NCBI RefSeq assembly: GCF_900155475.1
Contig: NZ_FXAM01000002.1
Span: 1-64,000 of the forward strand
DNA length: 64,000 nucleotides
Source: Methylomagnum ishizawai
GTDB lineage: Bacteria; Pseudomonadota; Gammaproteobacteria; Methylococcales; Methylococcaceae
Reading direction: 5' to 3'
Both the position numbers and the translations under genes were made by a program. Shown piece after piece: positions 16,367 through 25,799 of this stretch; position 1 is the stretch's first letter, and each line of letters begins with the position of its first letter. The notes under the pieces were generated by a model. That model made no database searches. It worked only from the letters and a program-made list of their open reading frames with translations, and was not told the origin of the DNA.

Positions 16367-16557
16367 GGCTCCCTCTACCAAGCATTCCCTCCCGAGGAAG
16401 CCCACGCCCGGAAACTGGAATTCCATTACACCCTCAAACATGGGAATTGGCTCAACATCGCGGAGATCGAACTCGCCATGACACCCTGCGCCGGGAGATC
16501 GAAACCCATGTGAGGGAGCGCAACGCCCAGGCCAAGCCGGTTTTGGCAACTCATTGA
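16367..16557 (+). pseudogene. IS630-family transposase C-terminal remnant, frameshifted
   Basis: The first frame reads GSLYQAFPPEEAHARKLEF, HYTLKHGNWLNIAEIELAM, which matches the conserved 'SLYeaFpPeeA...lEfHyTPKHGSWLNmAEiEl' end of IS630-type transposases, including the catalytic-region Glu. After about 16480 the match resumes in another frame as LRREIETHVRERNAQAK, with the intervening 10-15 residues missing, then a stop at 16555-16557. The element is thus both truncated and internally deleted. No terminal repeats were found. Confidence 0.75.
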
Positions 16558-16688
16558 GTTCGTCAGGGTGGCCGAGCATACACCCAAACCGAAAATGCCC
16601 TGGCTCCACGGAACTTTCGGATCGGCGGTCGAAGGGCGGTGCTGCCATATTTATGGCAGGTGAACATCATCAGGCCGGGGGAGCCTCC

Positions 16689-19600
16689 ATGAAAAATTGG
16701 CTCAGATCGTTCTTGCCCCTGGCGTGGCTGGGGATACTCGGCCTCGCCTATCTGGGGCAGACCCGCATAGACGACGATATAGACCGCTTGATATTCGAGG
16801 AAAAGGCCGCCGCCCGGCTCGGGGCCGCCGCGCTCGCGAACGACCTCGCCTTCACCGTGCGGCACCTCGCCAGCCTGACCCGCGAAAAGCCGATCCTCGT
16901 AACCTTGGATGCGCCGCTGCCCGCCAATTTGGCGCGGATGACCGACGCCTTCACCAGCCTGATCCTGCGCAACCCCGCCTACGACCAGGTCCGCTGGATC
17001 GATGAAACCGGCATGGAACGGGTCCGCATCAACGCCGTGGACGGCCATCCCGTGGCGGTGCCGCGGCGGGAATTACAATCCAAAGCGGACCGCTATTACT
17101 TCACCGACACCATGCGGCTGAAACCGGGGGAAATCCATCTGTCCCGGCCCGACCTGAACGTGGAGCGCGGACAGATCGAACTTCCCAGGAAACCCATGCT
17201 GCGGCTGGCGACGCCGGTGGTGGACAGCGCCGGTCGGCCACGCGGCATCCTGGTCATCAACCTGCTACTGCGACGGCTGCTCGACGACTTCGTCCGCGCC
17301 GTCGATCTCGCCGCGCCCCACATGATGCTGCTCACCCAGCAAGGCGCCTGGTTGCGCAGCCCGGATCCCGGCGACGAAGCGGAGTTCATGCGGGACGGCG
17401 GTACCACTTTCGGCCAGCGCTTCCCGACGGCCTGGGCGCGGATCGGCAAGGACGAAGCCGGAAGTTTCCTCGCCGACGACGGGCTTTGGGTCTGGCGGAA
17501 GACGAATCCCCCCATTCCCGGAGCGGCGGCCAAGGTGATGGCCCAGGAACCGTTCTGGACCGTGGTTTCCCATATCCCCGCCGAAGATATCCGGGCCATC
17601 AAGCTGGCGGTCTGGCAACATCTCGCCCCCGCCGCCTTGATGGGGCTGGCGATCCTGGCGACCATCGGCTGGCTTAAGGGGTCGGGGACGGTCCGGCCAG
17701 CATCGCCACGGCCCGCGGCGGTCGTTGACGGTGGAGCGTCGCGCAGGTCGTGGGCCCTCTATGCGCTGGCCATCGTATTACCCATCGCCATAGTGCTGTT
17801 ACGCCAGAGCCTGCCCGCAAGTTTCGGGGACCGGCCCTTCCTGCTGTTGTTCGTGTTCCCGATCACCCTCAGTGCCTTGCTGGGCGGGGTCGGGCCGGGC
17901 CTGGTGGCCACCGCCGTCGCCGCGCTGGGTTCGAATTATGCGTTGATCCCGCCCTACGGCAGCGTCCGCATCGCGGCACCCTACGACCTGTTCCAATGGA
18001 TTTTGCTCATCGCCAACGGGGCGCTGATCAGCGTGTTCAGCGAAGGGCTGCGGCGTGCGCGCCACGAAGCGGAACGGCGGCGGCTACAACAAGCGGAAAT
18101 GACGGGGCGATTGCAGGAGAGCGAAACGCGCTTCCGCCAACTCGCCGAACACACGCGGGATATCTTCTGGGTGCATGACTGGCCGGCTGGGCGCGTCAGC
18201 TATGTCAGCCCGGCCTTCGAGGCCATCACGGGCATCCCCGCCGAGGATTTGTACCGGGATATGCGGGTGTGGCCGAAGGCCATCCATCCCGAGGACCGGG
18301 AATGGGCGCAACTCGGGTTCCGGTCGGGCGTGGAAGCCGGTCATTTCAACCTGGAATACCGATTCATCCGGGCCGACGGCGATACCCGTTGGATCGAGGA
18401 TATGGGCACCTCCCTCCGCGATTCGGAAGGCCGGGTTTACCGCGTGGTCGGCATCGTGCGGGACATCACCGAGCGCAAGCTAGCCGAGGAAGAACTGCGC
18501 GGCAGCGAGCTCCGCATGAGGTTGGCCCAGGACGCTGCCCATGCCGGCAGTTGGGAATGGATACTGGAAGGCAACGTCAATCATTGGTCGGAGCCTTTGT
18601 GGGCGCTATATGGACTCGACCCCGGCCAATACGCGCCTTCCTACGAGGCTTGGCTGGCGTCGATCCACCCCGACGACCGGGAACAGGCCGAGCAAACCGT
18701 CGCCGCCGCCATCGCCCACGGCCATGAAATCGAACTCCAATGGCGGGTGAATATGCCCGAGGGCGAGCCGGAGCGCTGGCTGATGTCGAGGGGGCGGCCC
18801 CTCGCGGGAGCGGATGGGAACACCGAGCGCTATATCGGCATCGCCATCGATATCACCGAGCGCAAAGCGGGCGAGGAAGCGCTGCGGCAAAGCGAGCGGC
18901 GTTTCCGCGAGTTGTTCGAGCAATCCCCGGTGGCTTACCAATCGCTGGATATCCAGGGCCGTTTCATCGACGTGAATCCGAGGCTCTGCGAATTACTCGG
19001 CTATCCGCGCGAAGAACTCCTGGGCAAGGGGTTCGACGAAGTCTGGGTGGAGAACGCCAGGGGAGGCTTTGCCGACGAATTCGCGGAGTTCCAGCGGGAA
19101 TCGAAGATCGGTAAAGAACTGCGCCTGCTCCGCAAGGACGGCCAGCCCCTCACGGTGATCCTGGAAGGCCGCATCCAGCGCGACCCGCAAGGCCGTTTCG
19201 TCCGTACCCATTGCATCCTGACCGACATCAGCGGGCGCAAGCGGATGGAAGATGAATTGGAACGCCACCGCCACCACCTGGAAGAACTGGTCGCCCAGCG
19301 CACCCAGCAGCTTGAAACGGCCTACCAATGGCTGGAACAGCGCTCGGCGGAAATCGCCGACCTCTACAACAACGCGCCTTGCGGCTACCACTCCCTCGAC
19401 GCCGACGGCATGGTCGTCGCCATCAACGACACCGAACTGGCCTGGCTCGGCTACCAGCGCGAGGAAGTCGTGTCGCGGCTGCGCTTCAGCCAGATGCTCA
19501 CCCCCGACAGCCTGCGGGTCTTCAACGAGAACTTCCCGCGATTCAAGGCATCCGGGCAGGTCAACAACCTGGAATTTGAACTGGTCCGCAAGGATGGCTC

Positions 19601-21980
19601 CGTGCTGCCGGTTTCATTGAGCGCCACGGCGGTGCGCGACGAAGACGGCCATTATCTCTTCAGCCGCTCGACGCTGTTCGACAACCGCGAACGCAAGGCG
19701 CGGGACGCGCAAATCGCGCAGCTGAACGCCGAACTGTCCCGGCGCGCCGAGGACGCCGAAGCCGCCACCCGCGCCAAGAGCGCCTTCCTCGCCAATATGA
19801 GCCACGAAATCCGTACGCCGATGAACGCCGTGCTGGGTTTCTGCTACCTCCTGGAACAGCGCCACCTGGAAGACGAGGCGTTGACCTTGATCCGCAAGGT
19901 CCACCACGCCGGGCGGTCCTTGCTGTCCCTCATCAACGATATCCTCGACTTCTCCAAGATCGAGGCCGGGCGGCTGGAAATCGAGCAAGCGCCGTTCAGG
20001 CTGGCCGAACTGCTGGACGATCTCGCCTCGATCATGGCCGCCGCCGCCCACGACAAGGATTTGGAACTGGTCATCACGCCGCCGGTCGGGGCCGACGCGC
20101 TGATCGGCGACCGCCAACGCCTCCAGCAGGTATTGATCAACCTGCTCGGCAACGCGATCAAGTTCACCGCGCGGGGCGAAGTGGAATTGCGCGTCGCCGT
20201 GGAATCCGGGGACGAACGGCAGGTCAAGCTGCGCTTCGCGGTGCGCGATACCGGCATCGGCATCTCCCCCGACCAGCAGGCGGTCATTTTCTCGGCCTTC
20301 AGCCAGGCCGACGGCAGCATCGGCCGCCGCTTCGGCGGCACCGGCCTGGGGCTGGCCATCAGCCAGCAACTGGTGCGGCTGATGGGCGGCAGCTTGCGGG
20401 TCGAGAGCGAAATCGGCCAGGGCAGTGAATTCTGGTTCACGCTGCCCTTGCTCTGCGACCAGCACGTGGCGGGCATACCCGCCCAACTCTCCCGGCTCGA
20501 ACTGCTGGTCGCCGACGACAGCGCCACCGTCCGCGCGGCCTTGTCCGCCGCCACCAACAGCCTCGGTTGGATAGCCGACATGGCGGATTCCGGCGAGGCC
20601 GCCCTGATGCGGGCGCTGGCCCGGGCGGGTGGCGGAAGCTTCTACGACGCGCTGCTGTTCGACTGGAAAATGCCGGGGCTGGATGGACTGGAAGCCGCCA
20701 GGACGATCCGGGAAGCGCTCAAGAAAAGGCGGAAGCCCTTCGAGGAACCGCCCATCGTCATCATGGTCACCGCCTATTCGCGCGACGAATTGCTGGGCCA
20801 GCCGGGCATGTCCTGGGTGGACCAAGTGCTGAGCAAGCCGGTCACGCCTTCCGCCCTCTACAACGCCGTCGCCGCCGCGCTGAGCCACCGCAGGCAGGGA
20901 TTTCTCCCGGCAGCCCGGCCCCAGTCCGGCACCGTCCACGGCCTACGCATTCCCGGCGTGCGCGTGCTGGTGGTGGACGACAGCGAAATCAACCAGGAAG
21001 TGGCGAAAGGCATCCTCGAAGCCGACGGGGCAATCGTCCATCTGGCCTGCGACGGCCAGGACGCGGTGGAGTGGCTGGAGGTCCAGCCCGACGCGGTCGA
21101 TATCGTGTTGATGGACGTGCAGATGCCGCGCCTGGACGGCTACGCCGCCACCCGCCGCATCCGCGCGGACGGACGCTGGCAGCACCTGCCCATCGTCGCC
21201 CTCACCGCCGGCGCGTTCCAAGCCCTGCGCGACGCCGCCGAGGAATCCGGCATGAACGATTTCATCGCCAAGCCGTTCAACGTCGAGCAGATGATGGAAA
21301 TTATCCAACGCTGGACCGGATGCCAACCCATGGAACACGATGGGCTTCCCCCCATATCCGTGCCCGTGCCCGTGCCGGAGACCGGCCTCGCCCTGCCCGG
21401 TATCGACCTGCCGGGGGCGCTCCGTCAATGGCGTCGGCCCACCACCTACCGGACCTACCTGGACAAATTCGTCGAGAGCTACGCCCAGGCCGGGGAAACC
21501 ATCGCCGCCGCCTACCGGCAAGGCAACCTTCCGGCCGCGGCGGCGCTGACCCATAAGCTGTGCGGCGTGGCGGGAACCTTGTGGCTGCCCCAGGTCGCCG
21601 AATTGGCCCGCGAACTGGAAACCCGGCTGAATCAGGGCGGATCGGCCATCGAGCAGGCCGCCGATCTGCAAGCGGCCATCGCCCAAGTGTGCGCCACCGT
21701 CGCCGACTGGAAAGACGCCGATGGCACCCCGTCCATCCCGGAGCCCGGCGCCATCGATGGCGCCGGGGATGGGCTGGTTCCGTTGTTCAAAGGCTTGTTG
21801 GAAGCGCTCGACCACAACGACCCCGATGCAGCCGATGCCGGGCTGGCCCGGCTGCGGGGAAAACTGGACGATACTCAATGGGCCGGGTTGGCGGCGCTGC
21901 TGGCCGACTTCGATTTCCGTGGGGCGGAAGCCTCGGCCCGAAGGCTGATGCGGACCTTGAACCTCTCGATCACGGAGTGA
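16689..21980 (+). CDS. Multi-PAS hybrid histidine kinase with two receivers and Hpt domain
   Basis: About 1763 residues from the ATG at 16689 (GGGGGAG upstream). Order: TM helix near 5-20; periplasmic Cache-like sensor to about 310; TM near 320-335; a KdpD-like (DUF4118) membrane region about 360-455; four PAS domains between about 475 and 1005 (FRQLAEHTRDIFWVHD; a PAS_3 with HPDDREQA; FRELFEQSPVAYQSLD; DLYNNAPCGYHSLD); HisKA with His1039 (NMSHEIRTPMN); HATPase with NAIKFT and GGTGLGLAIS; receiver 1 with Asp1325; receiver 2 with Asp1476; Hpt with His1622 (LTHKLCGVAG). All phosphorelay residues are present. It is followed 3 bases later by an HD-GYP regulator, its likely output. Ligand unknown. 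Confidence 0.93.
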   Translation: MKNWLRSFLPLAWLGILGLAYLGQTRIDDDIDRLIFEEKAAARLGAAALANDLAFTVRHLASLTREKPILVTLDAPLPANLARMTDAFTSLILRNPAYDQVRWIDETGMERVRINAVDGHPVAVPRRELQSKADRYYFTDTMRLKPGEIHLSRPDLNVERGQIELPRKPMLRLATPVVDSAGRPRGILVINLLLRRLLDDFVRAVDLAAPHMMLLTQQGAWLRSPDPGDEAEFMRDGGTTFGQRFPTAWARIGKDEAGSFLADDGLWVWRKTNPPIPGAAAKVMAQEPFWTVVSHIPAEDIRAIKLAVWQHLAPAALMGLAILATIGWLKGSGTVRPASPRPAAVVDGGASRRSWALYALAIVLPIAIVLLRQSLPASFGDRPFLLLFVFPITLSALLGGVGPGLVATAVAALGSNYALIPPYGSVRIAAPYDLFQWILLIANGALISVFSEGLRRARHEAERRRLQQAEMTGRLQESETRFRQLAEHTRDIFWVHDWPAGRVSYVSPAFEAITGIPAEDLYRDMRVWPKAIHPEDREWAQLGFRSGVEAGHFNLEYRFIRADGDTRWIEDMGTSLRDSEGRVYRVVGIVRDITERKLAEEELRGSELRMRLAQDAAHAGSWEWILEGNVNHWSEPLWALYGLDPGQYAPSYEAWLASIHPDDREQAEQTVAAAIAHGHEIELQWRVNMPEGEPERWLMSRGRPLAGADGNTERYIGIAIDITERKAGEEALRQSERRFRELFEQSPVAYQSLDIQGRFIDVNPRLCELLGYPREELLGKGFDEVWVENARGGFADEFAEFQRESKIGKELRLLRKDGQPLTVILEGRIQRDPQGRFVRTHCILTDISGRKRMEDELERHRHHLEELVAQRTQQLETAYQWLEQRSAEIADLYNNAPCGYHSLDADGMVVAINDTELAWLGYQREEVVSRLRFSQMLTPDSLRVFNENFPRFKASGQVNNLEFELVRKDGSVLPVSLSATAVRDEDGHYLFSRSTLFDNRERKARDAQIAQLNAELSRRAEDAEAATRAKSAFLANMSHEIRTPMNAVLGFCYLLEQRHLEDEALTLIRKVHHAGRSLLSLINDILDFSKIEAGRLEIEQAPFRLAELLDDLASIMAAAAHDKDLELVITPPVGADALIGDRQRLQQVLINLLGNAIKFTARGEVELRVAVESGDERQVKLRFAVRDTGIGISPDQQAVIFSAFSQADGSIGRRFGGTGLGLAISQQLVRLMGGSLRVESEIGQGSEFWFTLPLLCDQHVAGIPAQLSRLELLVADDSATVRAALSAATNSLGWIADMADSGEAALMRALARAGGGSFYDALLFDWKMPGLDGLEAARTIREALKKRRKPFEEPPIVIMVTAYSRDELLGQPGMSWVDQVLSKPVTPSALYNAVAAALSHRRQGFLPAARPQSGTVHGLRIPGVRVLVVDDSEINQEVAKGILEADGAIVHLACDGQDAVEWLEVQPDAVDIVLMDVQMPRLDGYAATRRIRADGRWQHLPIVALTAGAFQALRDAAEESGMNDFIAKPFNVEQMMEIIQRWTGCQPMEHDGLPPISVPVPVPETGLALPGIDLPGALRQWRRPTTYRTYLDKFVESYAQAGETIAAAYRQGNLPAAAALTHKLCGVAGTLWLPQVAELARELETRLNQGGSAIEQAADLQAAIAQVCATVADWKDADGTPSIPEPGAIDGAGDGLVPLFKGLLEALDHNDPDAADAGLARLRGKLDDTQWAGLAALLADFDFRGAEASARRLMRTLNLSITE

Positions 21981-21983
21981 CCC

Positions 21984-22982
21984 ATGTTTTGTGGCCCTTT
22001 GCTCATCGTGGACGACGAACCGGCCAATTTGGCGGTCCTGCGCGGGATATTGAAAGACGACTACAGCCTGATGCTGGCCCGCAGCGGGCTGGAAGCCCTG
22101 GTACTCGCGGACAAGCATCGCCCCAGCCTGATCCTGCTCGATATCCAGATGCCCGGCATGGATGGCTACACCGTCTGCCGCGCCTTGAAGGCCAATCCGG
22201 CGACCGAAGCCATCCCGGTGATCTTCGTCACCACGCTGTCCGAACTGGGCAACGAGGAGGCCGGGTTCGACGCGGGCTGTGTCGATTACCTGATCAAGCC
22301 GGTATACGCCGGGATCGTGCGGGCGCGGGTGCGGACCCATTTGTCCCTGGTCAAGTCCACATTGGTGGAGAAAACCTGTAGCGCGGCCTTGGACATGCTG
22401 GGCAAAGCCGGCCATTACAACGACAGCGATACCGGAGCGCATATCTGGCGCATGGCGGCTTACGCGCGGCAACTGGCCGAGGCGGTGGGCTGGTCCAAGG
22501 CGCGTTGCGATTTGCTGGAGCAGGCCGCGCCCATGCACGATACCGGCAAGATCGGCATCCCCGACGCGGTGCTGCGCAAGCCCGGCAAGCTGGACGCCGG
22601 GGAATGGGCCATCATGCGCACCCATAGCCGGATCGGCTATGAAATCCTGACCAGCAGCGATGCGCCGGTGTTCCAACTGGCCGCCGAGATCGCGCTGCGC
22701 CATCACGAGCAATGGGACGGCAGCGGCTACCCGGATGGCCTGTCCGGCACGGCCATTCCCGAATCGGCGCGTATCGTCGCCGTGGCCGACGTGTTCGACG
22801 CCCTCACCATGAAACGTCCCTACAAGGACGCCTGGCCGGTGGAACAGGCGCTCGAAGCCTTGCGCGAGGGCGCGGGCCGGCATTTCGACCCGCCGTTGGT
22901 CGGGGCTTTCGAAGCCTGCCTGCCGCGCATCCTGGAAATCAAGGCGGGTTGGGACCGACGCGAGGCGGAGGAAGGTCAATAA
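21984..22982 (+). CDS. Response regulator with HD-GYP phosphodiesterase domain
   Basis: A 332-residue two-domain protein. The receiver has DDE near residues 10-12, phospho-acceptor Asp53 ([11 protein letters not shown]) and Lys106. The HD-GYP domain shows MHDTGKIG (His185, Asp186) and [11 protein letters not shown] (240-250), the variant of the HHE..DGxGYP signature, so cyclic-di-GMP hydrolysis is expected. It starts 3 bases after the hybrid kinase stop, so phosphate from the kinase Hpt domain probably controls this phosphodiesterase and thereby lowers c-di-GMP. The diguanylate cyclase near 60 kb could act in the opposite direction in the same cell. Confidence 0.92.
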   Translation: MFCGPLLIVDDEPANLAVLRGILKDDYSLMLARSGLEALVLADKHRPSLILLDIQMPGMDGYTVCRALKANPATEAIPVIFVTTLSELGNEEAGFDAGCVDYLIKPVYAGIVRARVRTHLSLVKSTLVEKTCSAALDMLGKAGHYNDSDTGAHIWRMAAYARQLAEAVGWSKARCDLLEQAAPMHDTGKIGIPDAVLRKPGKLDAGEWAIMRTHSRIGYEILTSSDAPVFQLAAEIALRHHEQWDGSGYPDGLSGTAIPESARIVAVADVFDALTMKRPYKDAWPVEQALEALREGAGRHFDPPLVGAFEACLPRILEIKAGWDRREAEEGQ

Positions 22983-22983
22983 G

Positions 22984-23245
22984 GATTTGGCCAGAAATAA
23001 CCCGGAATCAGGTCGTGGCGGCAATAGCCCACGCCATGAATCGCTGGGCGATGGCGGCGGAATGGAACACCACGCCCCCTGGCAGGCACGGGTGATATGC
23101 CGGAACCGCCAGGGTTCGATGGGATTGTGCTTCGAGCAATACGGCGGGTAGTGCGCGACGTGGCTTTCCAAGCCCAACCCCCGCCACGCAGCGAAATCGG
23201 GAAGTTATTTCCGGTTTTCCCCAAGCAGCGTTGGAAACCCTACAC
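22984..23245 (-). pseudogene. ISAzo13-family transposase C-terminal remnant, frameshifted
   Basis: On the minus strand one frame reads HVAHYPPYCSKHNPIEPWRF and then RHITRACQG, and a second frame continues GVVFHSAAIAQRFMAWAIAA. Together these match the 'VAHYPPYTSKYNPIEHRLFpHvTRACQGviFhs' end of ISAzo13-type transposases. The frame change and missing N-terminal catalytic part show it is dead. It sits directly after the HD-GYP gene on the opposite strand and forms part of a gene-poor 600-base gap. Confidence 0.75.
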
Positions 23246-23574
23246 ATCCTGTTCCACCAGCCCCCCGCGATAAGCCTCCGCTGGGTTGGATGGGGCGCGC
23301 TCTGTGCTAAACCCGACAAACCCGCCAACCCGGAAAAGCCCGCGGACGGCTAGGCCACACCCCCTGAAAACCGCCCTGAAACCAAAAACATAGACCGTCG
23401 TCCCGGTCCCCGCCCAACGCCGCCCGGTCCCTGGCACCGAATCTGCTTGTGGCGTGGAATGGAGCGATTGGGGTCGAAGGTGGGTGTCCCCGCCGGTTCG
23501 ACCAGCCGTCCGGCCCACCGGCCCCGGCAAGGCGTGGCTCCAGATTTCATTAATTTAATCAGTGGGTTACCGGG
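23246..23574. other. Intergenic stretch, nothing recognised
   Basis: About 330 bases between the transposase remnant and the hydrolase-like gene. Open frames here are short, Pro/Arg-rich and unsupported by ribosome binding sites. The last 30 bases are A+T rich (ttcattaatttaatcag) and may contain the promoter of the following gene. Confidence 0.4.
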
Positions 23575-24183
23575 ATGGAATGTTCCTTTAGCGGTCCGAC
23601 CAGGCCGCCCTTGTCTTGCGGTAAGGCCAAATATCTCGTGGTTTTGCTCCACGGCGCGGGTTCGAGCGCGGACGAAATCATCGACCTGTCGTTGGATTGG
23701 GCACCGACGCTTAATAAAGCCGAGTTCCTTGCCCCCGAACTGCCTTGGCCGGGCCGGGATATGGAGGCGGGTCTGGTGGATGGCTTGTGGCGTTACCTGG
23801 AAGCGGCCCTCGCCGCCAAGCGCCTCAAGCATGCGCAGCTGGCCGTGGTGGGATTCGCCGAGGCGGCCGGGCTGGCGCTCGCCCTGGGTTTGAGCCAAGC
23901 CGAGCCTTTGGGCGCGGTCGTCGCCGTCGGACGGGGGGCCAAGCCAAGGCCGGAATCCATCGGCGCGGCCCGGCACCCCGCGCCGCTATTGCTGGTTTCA
24001 GGCCATATCGGTCCGGCAGCGCCAGGAACGGATTGGCGAGAAACGGCCAAGGACTTACAAAAGGCCGGGATCGCGGCGGAATACCTGGAGGCGCCGGGGG
24101 ATTATTTTGGCTTGGACGACCAGGGGTTAGCCCGGATCGCCGATTATCTGCGTGCGCATATCGCCCCATCCCATCCGGCTTAG
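23575..24183 (+). CDS. Alpha/beta-hydrolase-fold protein lacking the catalytic triad (pseudoenzyme of the phospholipase/carboxylesterase group)
   Basis: A 202-residue protein with the layout of the short carboxylesterase/YpfH family: LVVLLHGAGSSADE at 21-34 (oxyanion-loop HGxG kept), FLAPELPWPGRD, and AVVGFAEAAGLAL where active members read GFSQGA. The nucleophile Ser is Ala95. The acid region VSGHIGPAAP has Gly146 where Asp is expected, and the C-terminal region (EAPGDYFGLDDQGL) has no His. All three triad residues therefore seem lost while the frame is open and family-like throughout. It may be a binding or scaffold protein rather than an enzyme. No strong ribosome binding site is visible before the ATG. 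It is followed by a terminator-like hairpin. Confidence 0.75.
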   Translation: MECSFSGPTRPPLSCGKAKYLVVLLHGAGSSADEIIDLSLDWAPTLNKAEFLAPELPWPGRDMEAGLVDGLWRYLEAALAAKRLKHAQLAVVGFAEAAGLALALGLSQAEPLGAVVAVGRGAKPRPESIGAARHPAPLLLVSGHIGPAAPGTDWRETAKDLQKAGIAAEYLEAPGDYFGLDDQGLARIADYLRAHIAPSHPA

Positions 24184-24242
24184 AGCCTATCCCATTAAGC
24201 CATCCGTGTTATCGCGGGGGGTGGCCTAACGGGATGGGCTTT
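24184..24242 (+). terminator. Imperfect long-stem terminator-like hairpin
   Basis: AGCCTATCCCATTA at 24184-24197 pairs, with two G-U-type mismatches, with TAACGGGATGGGCT at 24227-24240 and is followed by TT. It begins immediately after the hydrolase-like stop codon. The loop is long (29 bases), so strength is uncertain. Confidence 0.45.
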
Positions 24243-24309
24243 CAACCGCCCATCGCGAGGCTTTAATACAATGATTTGATTCTTGAAATACCATCGGGAG
24301 ATAACCAAA

Positions 24310-24507
24310 GTGGCCGATTACAACGTCACCGTCGAAGAATTGCCGAGCGGCAAATGGGCTTGCTTCCTACGCATCGATGGCGTGGAGGAGCCTATCAACC
24401 TCGGCAAGGAATTCAAAAACGAGGAACGCGCGGAAAACTGGCTGAATGTCTCGGAGTCGGTCACCGCGATTGAAATGATGCTCAGGAAACACAAGAAACC
24501 GGAATAA
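24310..24507 (+). CDS. Small conserved hypothetical protein
   Basis: A 65-residue protein from a GTG at 24310, chosen because GGGAG (24296-24300) lies 9 bases upstream; a TTG at 24283 in the same frame lacks such a site. It begins with ADYNVTVEELPSGKWACFLR and looks like a small alpha/beta fold: a beta meander with SGKWACFLRIDGVEEPINLG, then a helix with ERAENWLNVSESVTAIEMML. No signal peptide, metal motif or known family was recognised. It is 47 bases upstream of the FIST protein gene and could be co-transcribed with it. Confidence 0.65.
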   Translation: MADYNVTVEELPSGKWACFLRIDGVEEPINLGKEFKNEERAENWLNVSESVTAIEMMLRKHKKPE

Positions 24508-24554
24508 ACCCCGGCTCCGTTCACCCCCATAATCATTTTGATCCCACAACAGCC

Positions 24555-25715
24555 ATGGCCGATTTCATTCAAGCCCATGCGGGCCACGCCGATTGGCGGA
24601 TAGCCCTGGAACAGTGCTGGAGCCAGATTCGGCAGCAGCTCGAATCCGCCCCGGTGGCCGGTCTTAGCCTGGGCTGGTGTTATTGCACCGACCATTATGC
24701 CGCCCAGGCCGGTGCCATCCTGGAAACCCTGGGCCGGTATCTGCCGGGTGTGCATTGGGTGGGTACCCTGGGCATCGGTGTCGCCGCCGGGCCGGTGGAA
24801 TACATCGACGAACCGGCCATGGTACTGTTGTTGACGAATTTGCCAGCCCACAGCTTCCGGCTGTTTTCGGAATTCCAGCCGTTGGACGCCCAGCCGCCCG
24901 GTTTCGAGCCCTTCACCGCCTTGGTCCACGCCCACGGCCCCACCGGGGAATTGGCCGCCGAATTGAAACGGTTGAGCGGCCAGACCTCGACCGGGTACTT
25001 GTTCGGCGGTCTGTGTTCGGCCCGCCACCGGGCTTCTCATTTCGCCGATACCGTGTTCAGCGGCGGCCTGTCGGGGGTGGCGTTCGGCCCGGACGTGCGA
25101 TTGCTGTCGCGTGTGACCCAGGGTTGCCAGCCTATCGGGACGCAGCGCCGGGTCACCCGTGGCGAAGGCAATATCCTGGTCACGCTGGACGGGCAGCGGG
25201 CCTTGGATTGCGTGCTGCAAGACCTGGGTTTGCCGGAGACCCTGTCGGACGTGGAGCTGAACCGCGCCCTCGCCACCACCTTGGTCGGCCTGACCGCCAC
25301 CGGCGAAGATGTTTCCGTGCAGCCGGGCGCTTTCGGCACCAACACCGAGGTCCGCCATATCGTGGGCGTCAGCCGCAAAAGCGGCGTGCTGGTGGTCGCC
25401 GAGCAATTGCGGCCCGGTGCCAAGCTGGCTTTTTGCCGGCGCGACACCGAGGCCGCCCAGCTCGACCTGCTCCGCATCCTGGGCGAAATCCGCCGTGATT
25501 GCGGAACCTCGGCGCGGATCGACGGGGCGCTTTATATCAGTTGCTCCGGTCGCGGTGGCCCGCATTTCGGCGCACCCCACGCCGAGTTCCGGTTGGTCAA
25601 CCGCGAGTTGGGTGGGGAGGTGCCCTTGGTCGGTTTTTTCGCCGGCGGTGAAATCGCCCGCAGCCATCTCTATGGCTACACCGGGGTATTGACCGTCTTC
25701 ACCACGCCATTGTGA
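24555..25715 (+). CDS. FIST-domain sensor protein
   Basis: A 386-residue protein with FIST N and C domains, a predicted small-ligand (possibly amino-acid) sensing module. Seen are [26 protein letters not shown] near the start (read as separate segments), the [13 protein letters not shown] segment, and the C-terminal [28 protein letters not shown], the most conserved part of FIST_C. There is no transmitter domain and no transmembrane helix, so it would be cytoplasmic and must signal through a partner. A good terminator hairpin follows at 25727-25750. Ligand and partner are unknown. Confidence 0.85.
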   Translation: MADFIQAHAGHADWRIALEQCWSQIRQQLESAPVAGLSLGWCYCTDHYAAQAGAILETLGRYLPGVHWVGTLGIGVAAGPVEYIDEPAMVLLLTNLPAHSFRLFSEFQPLDAQPPGFEPFTALVHAHGPTGELAAELKRLSGQTSTGYLFGGLCSARHRASHFADTVFSGGLSGVAFGPDVRLLSRVTQGCQPIGTQRRVTRGEGNILVTLDGQRALDCVLQDLGLPETLSDVELNRALATTLVGLTATGEDVSVQPGAFGTNTEVRHIVGVSRKSGVLVVAEQLRPGAKLAFCRRDTEAAQLDLLRILGEIRRDCGTSARIDGALYISCSGRGGPHFGAPHAEFRLVNRELGGEVPLVGFFAGGEIARSHLYGYTGVLTVFTTPL

Positions 25716-25726
25716 GGCGGAGCCAG

Positions 25727-25750
25727 GACCGGACCGGGGCAAGTCCGGTC
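25727..25750 (+). terminator. Terminator hairpin after the FIST gene
   Basis: GACCGGAC at 25727-25734 pairs perfectly with GTCCGGTC at 25743-25750 across an 8-base loop, 11 bases after the FIST stop codon, followed by TT. A weak T-tract limits confidence in intrinsic termination. Confidence 0.6.
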
Positions 25751-25799
25751 TTCCCACCAGCGGACAACCCCTCACAGCCGCTTGATCCGCGCCTCCCGC

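Noticed and set aside
20943-23177. 744-codon open frame on the minus strand opposite the hybrid kinase and HD-GYP genes
   Set aside because: It mirrors well-supported kinase, receiver and HD-GYP domains in another frame; its composition (Gly, Gln, His, Arg rich) is that of antisense high-GC sequence. Only its far end overlaps a real transposase remnant.
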